The translations under genes were made by a program, and so were the position numbers. The notes beneath the pieces were generated by a model. It saw only the letters and a list, made by a program, of their open reading frames with translations. It had not been told where the DNA came from and searched no databases. DNA of 64,000 nt from Paraburkholderia panacisoli (GTDB lineage: Bacteria; Pseudomonadota; Gammaproteobacteria; Burkholderiales; Burkholderiaceae). Location: assembly GCF_008369935.1 (NCBI RefSeq), contig NZ_VTUZ01000013.1, positions 182,391 through 246,390 on the forward strand, written 5' to 3'. Shown in pieces: positions 53,752 through 62,819 of this stretch; positions within the stretch are counted from its first letter, which is position 1, and every line of letters begins with the position of its first letter.

Positions 53752-54280
53752 CGGGGGAGGCGTGGCCCCGAGCGTTAAAAGCCTTGGGTATCGCATGTCT
53801 CTCATCGAGCATTGTGACGGTCACATCCAGCCGAGGTGGGCGATGAAGGTCATCATTCGCATCGAGACCGTTAGGTAGTCGATCGCTCGCGTTACGCACG
53901 GTGACTCTTCTGGCATGAGGGGAGTGGTGCGCGACGTGAACGTCAACGTCAACGTCAACGTCAACGCTCACACGGGCTACGCCGACACCGCTTTCTTCAC
54001 TGGAATCGGCATCCTGGCAGTCGACAACTACGGTACCGTTGTCAATGCATTTACGTCGGGCGAGAACACCTGCTTGATGTGCACTGGCAAGTGGAACACT
54101 AGCCCAGGAGGCTGTCGGCATGCACCTCGCCGACGCGCGTTTAGCGCACGATCGGAAGACCAGGACTGTTCGAAGAACGGCCATTGATCAGACGACCGGA
54201 TAGAACACCCTTTCGGGCCGGAGGCCGCCGTTGGCGGCCAAGTGATCTGTCGACGCGGCTGACGCGGCCGCATCGACGCG
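53752..54280. other. Gap between sigma factor and Ap4A phosphorylase genes
   Basis: No convincing gene. Contains the hexamer repeat below. Short frames through it consist mostly of repeat-encoded Val/Asn or Asp/Val. Confidence 0.45.
53939..53966. repeat. AACGTC hexamer tandem repeat
   Basis: About four and a half perfect copies of AACGTC in an otherwise non-coding gap. A typical slippage-prone simple repeat. Confidence 0.8.
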
Positions 54281-55231
54281 CTATCGCGAGGCGGTCGCGG
54301 GCAGCGCGACGCGTTGCAGCGCGGCCATCGGACCGAGTTGCTCGATCACCTTCATCTGCGCCGCGTCGCGCACGAAGAGCGATCCGGCGAATCCCAATGC
54401 GTTTATTGATACGCCCGCGACACGTTCTTCCGACCTTGGCACAAGCAGCATCCATTCGCGTGTCACGAGCAGGTTGTAGGGCGCCGGTTGATGAAGCTCG
54501 CCGCTGACCTCGACCGGTCGGACGCCGACCGCTTCGAGCAGTGCTCGATAGCAGGAGAGGGCCGACAGCGCCGCATCCACAGAGGTCATCGTGCCGGGCT
54601 CGAGGCGCGCGAACGCATGCCGGAATGGCAGGCCTGGTACGCGGTGCGCCAGACCATCGACGAGTGTGGATGCAAGAATGGGCTCGATGGGGACCGCCGG
54701 TTCAAAGTCGCCGAGTGGCAGCGGTACGATTTGCAGATGCTTGTGCGCCTGACTCGCGCCCGCGGCAGCGCCTGCATTGTAGAAGCCGATGCCGTCGAAC
54801 TCGGCCAGACAGGTCATCAGCGACTCGAAATCGGCCAGATTGAGGAGCGCTTCCTGCGGTTCGAAATCGCGGGTAACGATCAGCAGATGATTGTCGATGA
54901 CATTGAACTTGTTGAGCAAAGCCAGGTGCGTGTCTGAGATGTCCGCGACAAAGAGATCCGGGTCGTAGGGAAGGAATGGATTCGCCGATGGGCGCTCCCC
55001 TCCATGAAGCCTTCGCGTTTGCCGGCGCTGCTGCTCCTTGCGGCTCAGGCTGGAGACTTGCCGCACGACAAAGCGGATGCCGCCACTTTCGATCACCGCC
55101 TGGATGGTTTCGATCGGTTGCAGCGCGCCGCAACGCAGTGCATGCCGGGCCTGGCGCAGCGTGGCGGGCCACAGGGTTCCCGGGGCGAGGCGGCGATTTT
55201 CCATGGTTCGTCGGGGCGACACGTTGGTCAT
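54281..55231 (-). CDS. ATP adenylyltransferase (Ap4A phosphorylase)
   Basis: 316 residues of the HIT-like GalT/Apa2 superfamily. Shows NKFNVIDNHLLIVTRDFEPQ, GASQAHKHLQIVPLPLG with the H-x-H-x-Q nucleotidylation motif, and a C-terminal DUF4922-type part (QPAPYNLLVTREWMLLVPRS). Cleaves Ap4A with phosphate to ATP and ADP, saving one ATP relative to hydrolysis. The start is uncertain (55231 or 55204). Follows the adenosine-specific kinase gene by 111 bp on the same strand, so a shared adenylate-salvage role is plausible. Confidence 0.87.
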   Translation of the reverse strand: MTNVSPRRTMENRRLAPGTLWPATLRQARHALRCGALQPIETIQAVIESGGIRFVVRQVSSLSRKEQQRRQTRRLHGGERPSANPFLPYDPDLFVADISDTHLALLNKFNVIDNHLLIVTRDFEPQEALLNLADFESLMTCLAEFDGIGFYNAGAAAGASQAHKHLQIVPLPLGDFEPAVPIEPILASTLVDGLAHRVPGLPFRHAFARLEPGTMTSVDAALSALSCYRALLEAVGVRPVEVSGELHQPAPYNLLVTREWMLLVPRSEERVAGVSINALGFAGSLFVRDAAQMKVIEQLGPMAALQRVALPATASR

Positions 55232-55342
55232 TGGGCACGATCATTGACTGCTGCGCGCAGTGATACGAAGCTCATGTAGCGCTGCCTCCAACCTGCTACG
55301 ACAGTCCGTGCGGCAGGCGGGACGGCATGCGCGTGATGGCCG

Positions 55343-55828
55343 CTAAAGCTTGTAACCGATCGTGCGCAACAGATCCTTGCGCCATTGCACGTCTTCCGCG
55401 CCTTCGACGCCGAGCGGCGAAAATCCGTCAATCACACCGACGATGCCACGGCCCTGGTTCGTTTCTGCAATCAACACCTCGACGGGATTCGCTGTCGCAC
55501 AGAAAATCCGGCATACCTCGGGCACCGCCTTGAGCGCGTTCAGCACGTTGACCGGGTAAAAGCCGTCCCCGAGAAAAACAAAGAAGCTGTGGCCCGCGGC
55601 GACGCTCATTGCGTTTTTGCAAGCCATCTCGACCAGGCTCTCGTCAGTGCCGGACTGGCGTACGAGGCGCTTGCCGGAAGCCTCGCAAAACGCCAGGCCG
55701 AACTTGATGCCGGGCACGGTGCCAACGATTGCCTCGTGAATATCCTCGACGGATTTGATGAAATGGGTTTGCCCGAGGATGAAGTTGGTGGTTTCGGGCT
55801 TGACGATTGTGACGGCGGACAATTGCAT
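55343..55828 (-). CDS. Adenosine-specific kinase (DUF355/Adenosine_kin family)
   Basis: 161 residues from ATG 55828 with GAGG six bases before; an in-frame ATG at 55909 would add 27 atypical residues. The whole chain follows the family closely: FILGQTHFIKSVEDIHEAIV, FGLAFCEASGKRLVRQSGTD, CRIFCATANPVEVLIAETNQ and GRGIVGVIDGFSPLGVE. The family is best known from archaea and scattered bacteria and was named for adenosine binding; its cellular role is not settled. Next to Ap4A phosphorylase. Confidence 0.88.
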   Translation of the reverse strand: MQLSAVTIVKPETTNFILGQTHFIKSVEDIHEAIVGTVPGIKFGLAFCEASGKRLVRQSGTDESLVEMACKNAMSVAAGHSFFVFLGDGFYPVNVLNALKAVPEVCRIFCATANPVEVLIAETNQGRGIVGVIDGFSPLGVEGAEDVQWRKDLLRTIGYKL

Positions 55829-56144
55829 ATCGGACCTCGCTCCGTTGCGACAGCGCACCGGTAGAGACGACAGATCACCGGCGAATCTGACTTCGTACAT
55901 TTTCGCCAACGGGTCCGCCGCTTTACCCCATCTTCTAGGCTAGTACTAACCGCTCGTCAGCGGAAGCACTGTTCGCCGATGAGGTCTCGCCAGCCGTCTG
56001 TTTTCTCGTTACCGGTCGGCGTTCATTTTTTGCGTGCGGGAATTCCGGTGGTCACCCGGTGAGAGTGGAGGAAGGCTTGCAAATCGCTCGAGATTGTCTA
56101 GGCTACGGCAATACACGTCGATCGAGCGCCGGGTTCGGGCCATT

Positions 56145-56855
56145 ATGTGGACTTTCAAAGACATCCCTCACTCAATGTGGCTTGTACGAAAGACCTGGAT
56201 AACCCGGAGCGCACGCCGGTACTACTCCCAGTATGGAGAAGATGCCGTACTGCGTGAGATCATCAGCCCGACCTTTAACAATGGTGTTTACGTCGATGTG
56301 GGCGCCTATCATCCCATCAAGTTTTCGAATACATACGCGTTGTACAGGCGAGGGTGGCGCGGCATCAACATCGATATGGACCCAGTGAAGATCGATGCAT
56401 TCAAGCTGGCGCGGTCTGACGATACCAACGTCTGCGCAGCGATTTCTAACGAGAAGGCAACGCGGCAAGCCTACAGTTTTTCCGCTTACGGACTAACTTC
56501 GACCATAGAACCGGCAGAGGCTGCGAGACGCACCGATTCCCCCGTCTCCGTGAGGAACGTCGAAACGACGACGCTCGATGACGTGCTGGAGAATAGCTGT
56601 TACTCAACTCGCGAGATCGATCTGCTTTCAATCGACGCGGAAGGTCACGACTATCAGGTGCTGCGGTCAATTGATATCAACAAGTACAGGCCAAAGATTG
56701 TCATCGTGGAATCGACATTGATGTCGATAAACGACATCATGAAGTCGGAAATATATCGTTACCTCGTCGATCACGACTATCGGCTAGCAGGCTGGACCCA
56801 TTTATCGCTGATCTTCCGGTTGGACAAATCCGAACTCTTTCGCTTCCAGTTATAG
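56145..56855 (+). CDS. FkbM-family SAM-dependent methyltransferase
   Basis: 236 residues from ATG 56145. SAM-binding region NGVYVDVGAYHPIKFSNTYA, then WRGINIDMDPVKIDAF, DDVLENS and the acidic IDLLSIDAEGHDYQVLRSID, all typical of FkbM O-methyltransferases that modify glycans or small molecules. No sugar cluster surrounds it, and its codon use is more AT-rich than its neighbours, suggesting separate acquisition. Confidence 0.85.
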   Translation: MWTFKDIPHSMWLVRKTWITRSARRYYSQYGEDAVLREIISPTFNNGVYVDVGAYHPIKFSNTYALYRRGWRGINIDMDPVKIDAFKLARSDDTNVCAAISNEKATRQAYSFSAYGLTSTIEPAEAARRTDSPVSVRNVETTTLDDVLENSCYSTREIDLLSIDAEGHDYQVLRSIDINKYRPKIVIVESTLMSINDIMKSEIYRYLVDHDYRLAGWTHLSLIFRLDKSELFRFQL

Positions 56856-57528
56856 GCCGCTGCGAAAATGGATGTCTGCGGTATGGCATAAAAGGCGATC
56901 ATTCGGTTGTTCACGCGAGCCAGGTTCCCTCTTCCTGGCCTATCGAGCAGAGCTTTAGGCCGAAAATGTTGAGATGCGACGTGGCGCAACCGTATTCGTC
57001 CGCTGATTGCCTCCGCGAGAATACCTTGTGGCCGCAAGCGCTTCTGCGTGCCATCGATATCCCGCCATCTGTGATCCGGCGATCACCAGCAACTATCCAG
57101 GCGCGATTGACTGCGGACGATGCCAACATCCAGTAACCGGAAAGCTGATAAACAATATCTGGCTGGTATCGCATGTTCGGTGGAAACGAAAGCCGTTGAG
57201 CGACCACTATGTCGCGAAAGCGGATCTCTCGACCGGGTTCGAGCGACGGATCGATTCGGGTCGAATTGATCCAGTCACCATCCGATAGAGTTCGGCCACA
57301 AGCGCAGACGCGCAGCGGCGCGACAATGGAGCTTTCCACGCTTGACCCGCGACAGTAGTCATTCAGGACCAGACCGTGTCTACGCGCGATGTGAGGCGGC
57401 GATTCGTTACGGCGTGGGTGCGCCCCTCGACATCTGCAGCAGCCGGTGATCCCGCCACCGGAGACAGCAGGAGCCGATGCTCGGTAGACTGTGCTGTCAG
57501 ATGACAACAGGTGGCAGGAGAGGAACGC
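56856..57528. other. Gap with an unrecognised minus-strand frame
   Basis: A minus-strand frame from about 57290 to 56911 reads protein-like (INSTRIDPSLEPGREIRFRD, MRYQPDIVYQLSGYWMLASS, ATSHLNIFGLKLCSIGQEEG). It has no start with a site and runs as an antisense shadow of the LysR gene upstream. It may be a truncated gene of glycan type; I cannot name it. Confidence 0.35.
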
Positions 57529-58461
57529 ATGGACCGCATGACGGCGATGGAAACGTTCGTAAACGTGGTGGACGCGGGTTCCTTTTCTGCCGCCGCTCGC
57601 CGGCTGAAGCTCGGTCAGCCTGCGGTCTCGAAGTCGATTGCGCAACTGGAGGAGCATCTCGGCGCGCGGCTCCTGCTCCGCTCGACGAGAGGTCTCACGC
57701 CGACGGATGCGGGTCAGCGATTTTACGAGCACGCCCGCCGTGCGATCGATGAGGCAGATCAGGCCGAACAGGCGGTGCGGGAATCGACGGGCGGCCTCTC
57801 CGGACGCTTGCGGATCAGTGCAGCCGTCACGTTCGCGCGACTGCATGTTTTGCCCGCGCTCAAGACCTTCCTCGACCAGCATCCGAAACTGAGTATCGAC
57901 ATCATCCTCGACGACCGCTCGATCGATCTGCTCGAACAGGGTGTCGACGTGGCACTGCGCATGGGGACGCTCGACGACTCGACGATGACCGCGCGACGCA
58001 TCCTGCGAGGACGGCGACTGGTTGTCGGGACGCCGCGCTATTTCGAGGAAGCCGGCATGCCGAAGACACCGGCTGACCTGAGCCGGCACCAGGCGATCGT
58101 CTACTCGCAGCGAGGTGGCGGCGAGTCGTGGGCGTTCAGCCGCGACGACGGCGCCGAGGTCGCCGTGGTCGTGTCGGGCCGGGTAAGCGTGAGCGCCGCC
58201 GAGGGCATGCGCACGGCGGTGCTGGGGCACATGGGTCTCGCCGTCGCGTCGGAATGGATGTTCTCCCCTGAACTCGCCGACGGCACTGTGCAAGCCGTTC
58301 TCACCGAATGGACGCTGCCTCCGATCGACGTCTGGGCAGTCTTCCCGTCCGGCCGCATGGCGACGACGAAGGCGCGCGCCTTCGTCGCTTTCGTCGAGCA
58401 CCTGCTTGGCGGGCACGATGGCGGTGCGGCGATCGACCCGGCATCGACCACTGCCGATTGA
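57529..58461 (+). CDS. LysR-family transcriptional regulator
   Basis: 310 residues from ATG 57529 with GGAGAGGA. The DsdC/CrgA-like subgroup start (MDRMTAMETFVNVVDAGSFS) and HTH (LKLGQPAVSKSIAQLEEHLG) are intact, with a full effector domain (LLEQGVDVALRMGTLDDSTM). Convergent with the peroxiredoxin-like gene; it may control that gene and/or the SDR at 59556. Confidence 0.9.
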   Translation: MDRMTAMETFVNVVDAGSFSAAARRLKLGQPAVSKSIAQLEEHLGARLLLRSTRGLTPTDAGQRFYEHARRAIDEADQAEQAVRESTGGLSGRLRISAAVTFARLHVLPALKTFLDQHPKLSIDIILDDRSIDLLEQGVDVALRMGTLDDSTMTARRILRGRRLVVGTPRYFEEAGMPKTPADLSRHQAIVYSQRGGGESWAFSRDDGAEVAVVVSGRVSVSAAEGMRTAVLGHMGLAVASEWMFSPELADGTVQAVLTEWTLPPIDVWAVFPSGRMATTKARAFVAFVEHLLGGHDGGAAIDPASTTAD

Positions 58462-58509
58462 TGTGCCGGGCTCAGAAAACAGCAGAATTGCGGCCACTGA
58501 GTTATCCGC

Positions 58510-59181
58510 TTACGCGTTCGAAGCGGCCTTTTCGAGCACCACGAGCATGTCGCCCGGATCGGGACGGCGCGTGTAGTCCGCGTTGACTTCCGAGTACAGC
58601 ACGATACCGTCGCGCCCAATGACGTAACGCGCAGGCATAGGCAGAGTCCAACTGGGGTCGTCGTTGAACGTCGGGAGGTCGTTTCTCAGACGCCTGTACA
58701 ACTCGACGAGATAGCCAGGCAGCGAAAAGCGCAGGCCGAACGCTGCGCTGGTCTCGCCGTTGAGGTCGCTCAGTACCGGGAACCCCAACCTGTTCTCGCG
58801 CACCGACTTGCGGCTAAGAACCGGCGTCTGCGGCGAAATGGCGAGCACATTCGCGCCATAGGCGTGAATCTGGGGCAGCACTTCGTTGATCGCCTGAAGC
58901 TCGATGTTGCAGTACGGAGACCATACGCCGCGATAGAACGTCACGACGAGTTGCCCCCGCGCGAGCAGATCGGCTGACGAGACGTCGTTGGCGTTCTGGT
59001 CCTTCAGCGTGAACGGCGGTGCGCGGTCGCCAGCCTTGATGGCGCGGCCCGCCTGACCGCTCGCGATCAGTTCAGCAGTCGCGCGCTCCATGATCGGGTG
59101 GCTTTCTGGCGGTGCGTGATAAGGCGCTTTGCCGGCTTTGAAGTCGGCTTTGATTGCGTCGAGTCTGTCTTGCAGTGCCAA
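58510..59181 (-). CDS. Peroxiredoxin-like (AhpC/TSA) protein lacking the peroxidatic Cys
   Basis: 223 residues, full length for the thioredoxin-fold AhpC/TSA group, with TFYRGVWSPYCNIELQAINE. The family motif is W-C-P-Y-C; here Cys88 is Ser (codon TCT) while Cys91 remains. The rest (LSRKSVRENRLGFPVLSDLN, LPMPARYVIGRDGIVLYSEV) is well conserved. It probably cannot act as an ordinary thiol peroxidase. Divergent from the SDR at 59556. Confidence 0.88.
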   Translation of the reverse strand: MALQDRLDAIKADFKAGKAPYHAPPESHPIMERATAELIASGQAGRAIKAGDRAPPFTLKDQNANDVSSADLLARGQLVVTFYRGVWSPYCNIELQAINEVLPQIHAYGANVLAISPQTPVLSRKSVRENRLGFPVLSDLNGETSAAFGLRFSLPGYLVELYRRLRNDLPTFNDDPSWTLPMPARYVIGRDGIVLYSEVNADYTRRPDPGDMLVVLEKAASNA

Positions 59182-59451
59182 AGCAAATCTCCTTGACTAA
59201 CCAAGGCCGTCGGGGCCTTGCGATAGCCTCAGGTTGACTCTCCCAGATCTGCGCCAGAACACATCTGCCGTCGATAACAGCTATTCCGCGCAAGCATGTC
59301 ACGCTTGGGCGCATTCGCCGCGGCAACGAAGCGGCCCGGTTGCGATGACTCGCATCGCAACGAGGTGCCCCAGTTCGAAAAAAAGCGCCGCGCAGGAATA
59401 GCACCTATTCCTCACCGATGACTACCGCGTATTCCGACGCGAGCGGACGAT

Positions 59452-59469
59452 ATGCATCAACCAATGCAT
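59452..59469. promoter_or_regulatory. ATGCAT repeat pair upstream of the SDR gene
   Basis: ATGCAT-CAACCA-ATGCAT in the divergent promoter region of the peroxiredoxin-like and SDR genes, about 90 bp upstream of the SDR start. Symmetric and in a plausible operator position; function unproven. Confidence 0.35.
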
Positions 59470-59555
59470 GAACGCATTGACGCACATGCAGCGGTCCGCT
59501 AATCCCTGCGCCAGGGTATTGCGCGGCCCCTTGAAAATTCACTATCGAGGTAATC

Positions 59556-60323
59556 ATGACTCAAGCTTTGAAAGGCAAACTGGCACTCGTGACCGGCGCT
59601 TCTCGCGGCATCGGCGCTGCCATCGCAACCCGTCTGGCGCGGGACGGCGCTTCGCTCATCGTCCACTACGCGTCGAGTCCGGAGCGCGCGGAGGCGGTGG
59701 TCAAGGCGATCCGCGCGGCAGGCGGCGAGGCCGAAGCAGTGGGCGCCAATCTGTCGAAGCCGGAAGGTGTGACGGCGTTGATCGATGCAGTGAGCGACGT
59801 CTTCGGCGGCAAGTTCGAAGGGCGGCTCGATATTCTCGTCAACAATGCGGGCACCGTCGAATACGGACCGTTCCTCGAGTCGTCGCCGACGTCCTATGAC
59901 ACCCACTTCAATCTGAATGTGCGGGCGCCAATCGAACTGGCGAAGGATGCGGCAAAGCGCATGATCAAGACGGGCTGGGGACGCATTATCAATGTGGGCT
60001 CCGCTTTCGGCGAAGCGGCGCCGCTGCCTGGCGTAACGCTTTACATCGCGTCGAAATTCGCCATTCGGGGCTTCACACGCGGTCTTTCGCGCGAGTTGGG
60101 GAAGTACGGCGTGACCGTCAACGCGGTCCAGCCCGGCCCGATCGACACTGAACTGGCTCCCCAGCCCGGCACGGAAGACCACGCAACGATGACCAAGCTC
60201 GCCAGCGTGGGCCGCTTCGGCAAGCCCGAAGAAATCGCGGCGGCGGTTGCGTATCTGGCGAGCCCCGAAGCAGGCTACACCACTGGCGAAAGTCTGACCG
60301 TCGATGGTGGCTGGATTGCCTGA
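59556..60323 (+). CDS. SDR-family oxidoreductase (3-oxoacyl-ACP reductase-like)
   Basis: 255 residues, GAGGTAATC before the ATG. NAD(P) motif TGASRGIG, NNAGTVEYGPF, catalytic VGSAFGEA Ser and YIASK, C-terminal GESLTVDGGWIA. Classical complete SDR. Transcribed away from the peroxiredoxin-like gene and toward the TetR-dehalogenase unit. Substrate unknown. Confidence 0.87.
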   Translation: MTQALKGKLALVTGASRGIGAAIATRLARDGASLIVHYASSPERAEAVVKAIRAAGGEAEAVGANLSKPEGVTALIDAVSDVFGGKFEGRLDILVNNAGTVEYGPFLESSPTSYDTHFNLNVRAPIELAKDAAKRMIKTGWGRIINVGSAFGEAAPLPGVTLYIASKFAIRGFTRGLSRELGKYGVTVNAVQPGPIDTELAPQPGTEDHATMTKLASVGRFGKPEEIAAAVAYLASPEAGYTTGESLTVDGGWIA

Positions 60324-60441
60324 GGAAGCCGAAATGCGGAATCGCAGGCACTCTGCGAGACGCTGATTCACCGCCAGAGGCACGTACGGATGCGCAACCA
60401 TCCGCCCGTGCCCCCGAGGCGGACATCGATCAAGTTTGGAC

Positions 60442-60494
60442 TTGACACGCGAATACGCACGACTGTATTTTACAGGAATACGCACGACTGTATT
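60442..60494 (+). promoter_or_regulatory. Promoter with twin operators for the tetR-dehalogenase operon
   Basis: TTGACA (60442-60447) and TATTTT (60466-60471) with an 18-bp spacer form a good sigma-70 promoter. Overlapping it are two perfect 19-bp direct repeats, GAATACGCACGACTGTATT, at 60451-60469 and 60476-60494. Each is itself a dyad (AATAC-N8-GTATT). The second ends seven bases before the tetR start, so binding should block transcription: autoregulation. Confidence 0.75.
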
Positions 60495-60500
60495 GCTGTC

Positions 60501-61091
60501 ATGGGCAAACCATCATTTCGCGAAGACATTCTTGCCGCCGGCCTCCAGGTCATGCTTCGTTCAGGATATGAGGGAGCGAGCGTGCGCGACATCTGTGCAG
60601 CCGCAGGTGCTCCACACGGCTCCTTTACCAATCATTTCCGTTCCAAAGAGGCGTTTGCCGAGAAAGTACTGGACCGCTATTTTGCTCACACCAAGGGGAT
60701 GGTCAGAGAGGCGTTGGGCGACAAGTCACTTACTCCCCGGCAGCGACTTAAACGGTATCTGGACATCATCAGCGGCGTATTGGCGGATGACAAATGGAAT
60801 CGCGGTTGCCTGATCGGCGATTTCAGTCTTGAGACCACCTCTCAGAGCGAACGCTTGCGCGAGAGGCTGGAGGCAATATTCCAGGAATGGCGTGCCCCGT
60901 TCGCGTCCTGCATCGCCGAGGCTCAAGCCGGCGGCGAAATCGACTCAACGTTCGATCCGCTGGATCTCGCCGAATTTCTTCTCGCTTCCTGGGAAGGCGC
61001 AATTCTCCGCATGAAGGTGGAACGCGGTCCCGCCGCGCTCGATCGCTTCAAGAAGATCGTTTTCCAGACCATATTCAAGGAGCAGAAATGA
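60501..61091 (+). CDS. TetR-family repressor of the dehalogenase operon
   Basis: 196 residues from ATG 60501; the open frame extends upstream through the promoter, which argues for this start. HTH VRDICAAAGAPHGSFTNHFR and the TetR_C-type ligand domain with NRGCLIGDFSLETTSQSERL, typical of NemR/AcuR-like regulators. Its stop overlaps the dehalogenase start (ATGA), so the two are translationally coupled. Twin 19-bp operators lie directly upstream. Confidence 0.9.
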   Translation: MGKPSFREDILAAGLQVMLRSGYEGASVRDICAAAGAPHGSFTNHFRSKEAFAEKVLDRYFAHTKGMVREALGDKSLTPRQRLKRYLDIISGVLADDKWNRGCLIGDFSLETTSQSERLRERLEAIFQEWRAPFASCIAEAQAGGEIDSTFDPLDLAEFLLASWEGAILRMKVERGPAALDRFKKIVFQTIFKEQK

Positions 61092-61996
61092 CTGTCCTTT
61101 CTGACGTTGCGCTGCCACATGTGAAGGTGCTGGGGTCCACAATGGCTTACCGGGAGGCGGGAAATCCCGAGGCGCCGGTGGCGCTTTTCCTGCATGGAAA
61201 CCCGACATCGTCGTACATATGGCGCAATATCATTCCGCTGGTTGCGCCGGTGGCGCATTGCATTGCACCGGACCTCATTGGGTTCGGCCAGTCGGGAAAG
61301 CCAGACATCGAGTATCGATTTACCGATCATGTGCGCTACCTCGACGCGTTCCTCGATAACGCTGGAATCTCGTCGGCATACGTCATCGCGCAAGACTGGG
61401 GAACCGCGCTCGCATTTCACCTGGCGGCCCGCCGGCCCGAGTTTATTCGTGGGCTTGCTTTTATGGAGTTCACCTGGCCAATGCCCACGTGGGACGATTT
61501 TCATGCGGACGCGCGCGAAATTTTCCAGAAGTTCAGGACGCCCGGCGTGGGCGAGCAGATGATTCTTGAAGACAATGCATTCGTGGAGCAGGTTCTGCCC
61601 GCGGCAACCGTACGAAAACTGACGGATGACGAAATGTCTGTGTACAGGGCACCATTTCCAACCCCTGAGTCACGTCGACCGACCTGGCGCTTCCCGAATG
61701 AATTACCGATCGCCGGAGAGCCGGCTGATGTGTACTCGATTTTGGAGGAAGCACATCGCGCGCTGGAAGAGTCGGCTTATCCGAAGCTGCTTTTCACTGC
61801 AAATCCCGGTGCTCTGGTCTCGCCGAACATTGCTGAAAAATTTGCGGATAGACTTCAGGACTGCAGAGTTGTTGAGCTTGGCGATGGAATTCATTACCTG
61901 CAGGAGGACCATCCTGAAGTCATTGGCAATACTGTCAATGAGTGGATAGTCGGACTGGGGGCAGGGTCTGGCCCAAAACAAAGGCTCACATTGTAG
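61088..61996 (+). CDS. Haloalkane dehalogenase, HLD-II type (DhaA/LinB-like)
   Basis: 302 residues of the alpha/beta-hydrolase fold. Nucleophile D103 (IAQDWGTA), acid E127 (FMEFTWP) and base H269 (GDGIHYLQEDHP); halide-binding N38 (LHGNPTSSYIWRN) and W104. All five sit exactly three positions before those of Rhodococcus DhaA (N41, D106, W107, E130, H272), which supports the assignment strongly. It hydrolyses haloalkanes to alcohol and halide. AAGGAGCAG in the tetR end serves as ribosome binding site. Confidence 0.92.
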   Translation: MTVLSDVALPHVKVLGSTMAYREAGNPEAPVALFLHGNPTSSYIWRNIIPLVAPVAHCIAPDLIGFGQSGKPDIEYRFTDHVRYLDAFLDNAGISSAYVIAQDWGTALAFHLAARRPEFIRGLAFMEFTWPMPTWDDFHADAREIFQKFRTPGVGEQMILEDNAFVEQVLPAATVRKLTDDEMSVYRAPFPTPESRRPTWRFPNELPIAGEPADVYSILEEAHRALEESAYPKLLFTANPGALVSPNIAEKFADRLQDCRVVELGDGIHYLQEDHPEVIGNTVNEWIVGLGAGSGPKQRLTL

Positions 61997-62448
61997 GCGG
62001 TTCTCTGAGGGTGCTGTCGGGTCGCACGGCTACCCAATCACGAAGTGCTAGCCGCCATAAGTTTTGGGGCGACGTGTGGCGCATTTTGGTCGCTTTGCAA
62101 CAGCGTGTTCGCTCGCGACGAGTCGTCTGAACGGCAACTTCTGTTGCGCTCGCGCCCGTCGGCGGGCGCTCTCAGCGCATACCTACGAACCGGCGGCATA
62201 AGCGTTCCCGGACCAGCAAACACTGAGTAGGGTGATCTCGCGATCGACATGTCGCCGATCGAACAGCTCGTCCAGACTTCTCAGCTTACCGCTTGTCGAC
62301 CATCAGTTCGTTCAGTGTCATATCGTGATCGACTCGATACATCGCCGTTTGCACCAGAAATCCCGGCCGCCTGGCGAGCTTGCGGAGCGGCCGGAACAGG
62401 ACGATGCACTGCTGGAGATCGTTCGTCTCGTGCGTATGGCGTTGCCGC
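61997..62448. other. Gap, no gene seen
   Basis: Downstream of the dehalogenase. Only short incoherent frames; likely eroded DNA linked to the IS66 scar that follows. Confidence 0.4.
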
Positions 62449-62580
62449 AAAATTGAATGGCCCCGGTCTCAAGGCACACCTGCGCCACGTCATCGCACGC
62501 ATCGCCGCGTATCCGTCAATTGCGTCGACAAGGTGCTAACGTGGTTTGCTGCTGATCACCGTCACATCGACACGATCTGA
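62449..62580 (+). mobile_element. IS66-family transposase C-terminal remnant
   Basis: LKAHLRHVIARIAAYP in one frame, then VNCVDKVLTWFAADH to a stop in another, matches the last ~40 residues of IS66 TnpC (..YLRHVL.RIADYPVNRVD.LLPW..). One frameshift near 62517. No inverted repeat identified. Confidence 0.6.
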
Positions 62581-62819
62581 ACTGACTGACCACCTCGTTC
62601 AACACTTCAATAGCGGCTCACCATCAAGAATGGCCGCGATCGGACGACTACTGTAAGCACGTCGGGATATGAAATGAAAGCGATGAGTATTCGTTGATTT
62701 GAATTACTGTTGAAATTGGCCCCCCCGTACATGGGGATTTTGAGGAGAGGCGTATCAAGAAAAAAATCTCATGGAATTGACCCCGCCCGCATCGAAACCA
62801 ATCGCCGGCCGTGCATGCG

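Noticed and set aside
53939..53966. Possible CRISPR-like array
   Set aside because: Simple contiguous hexamers without spacers; no cas genes.
53915..54187. Short frames across the AACGTC repeat
   Set aside because: Mostly repeat-encoded residues, no family or start support.
56911..58497. 528-codon minus-strand frame over the LysR gene and the gap before it
   Set aside because: Over the LysR gene it is an antisense shadow; only the 56911-57290 part reads protein-like and it is listed under the gap.
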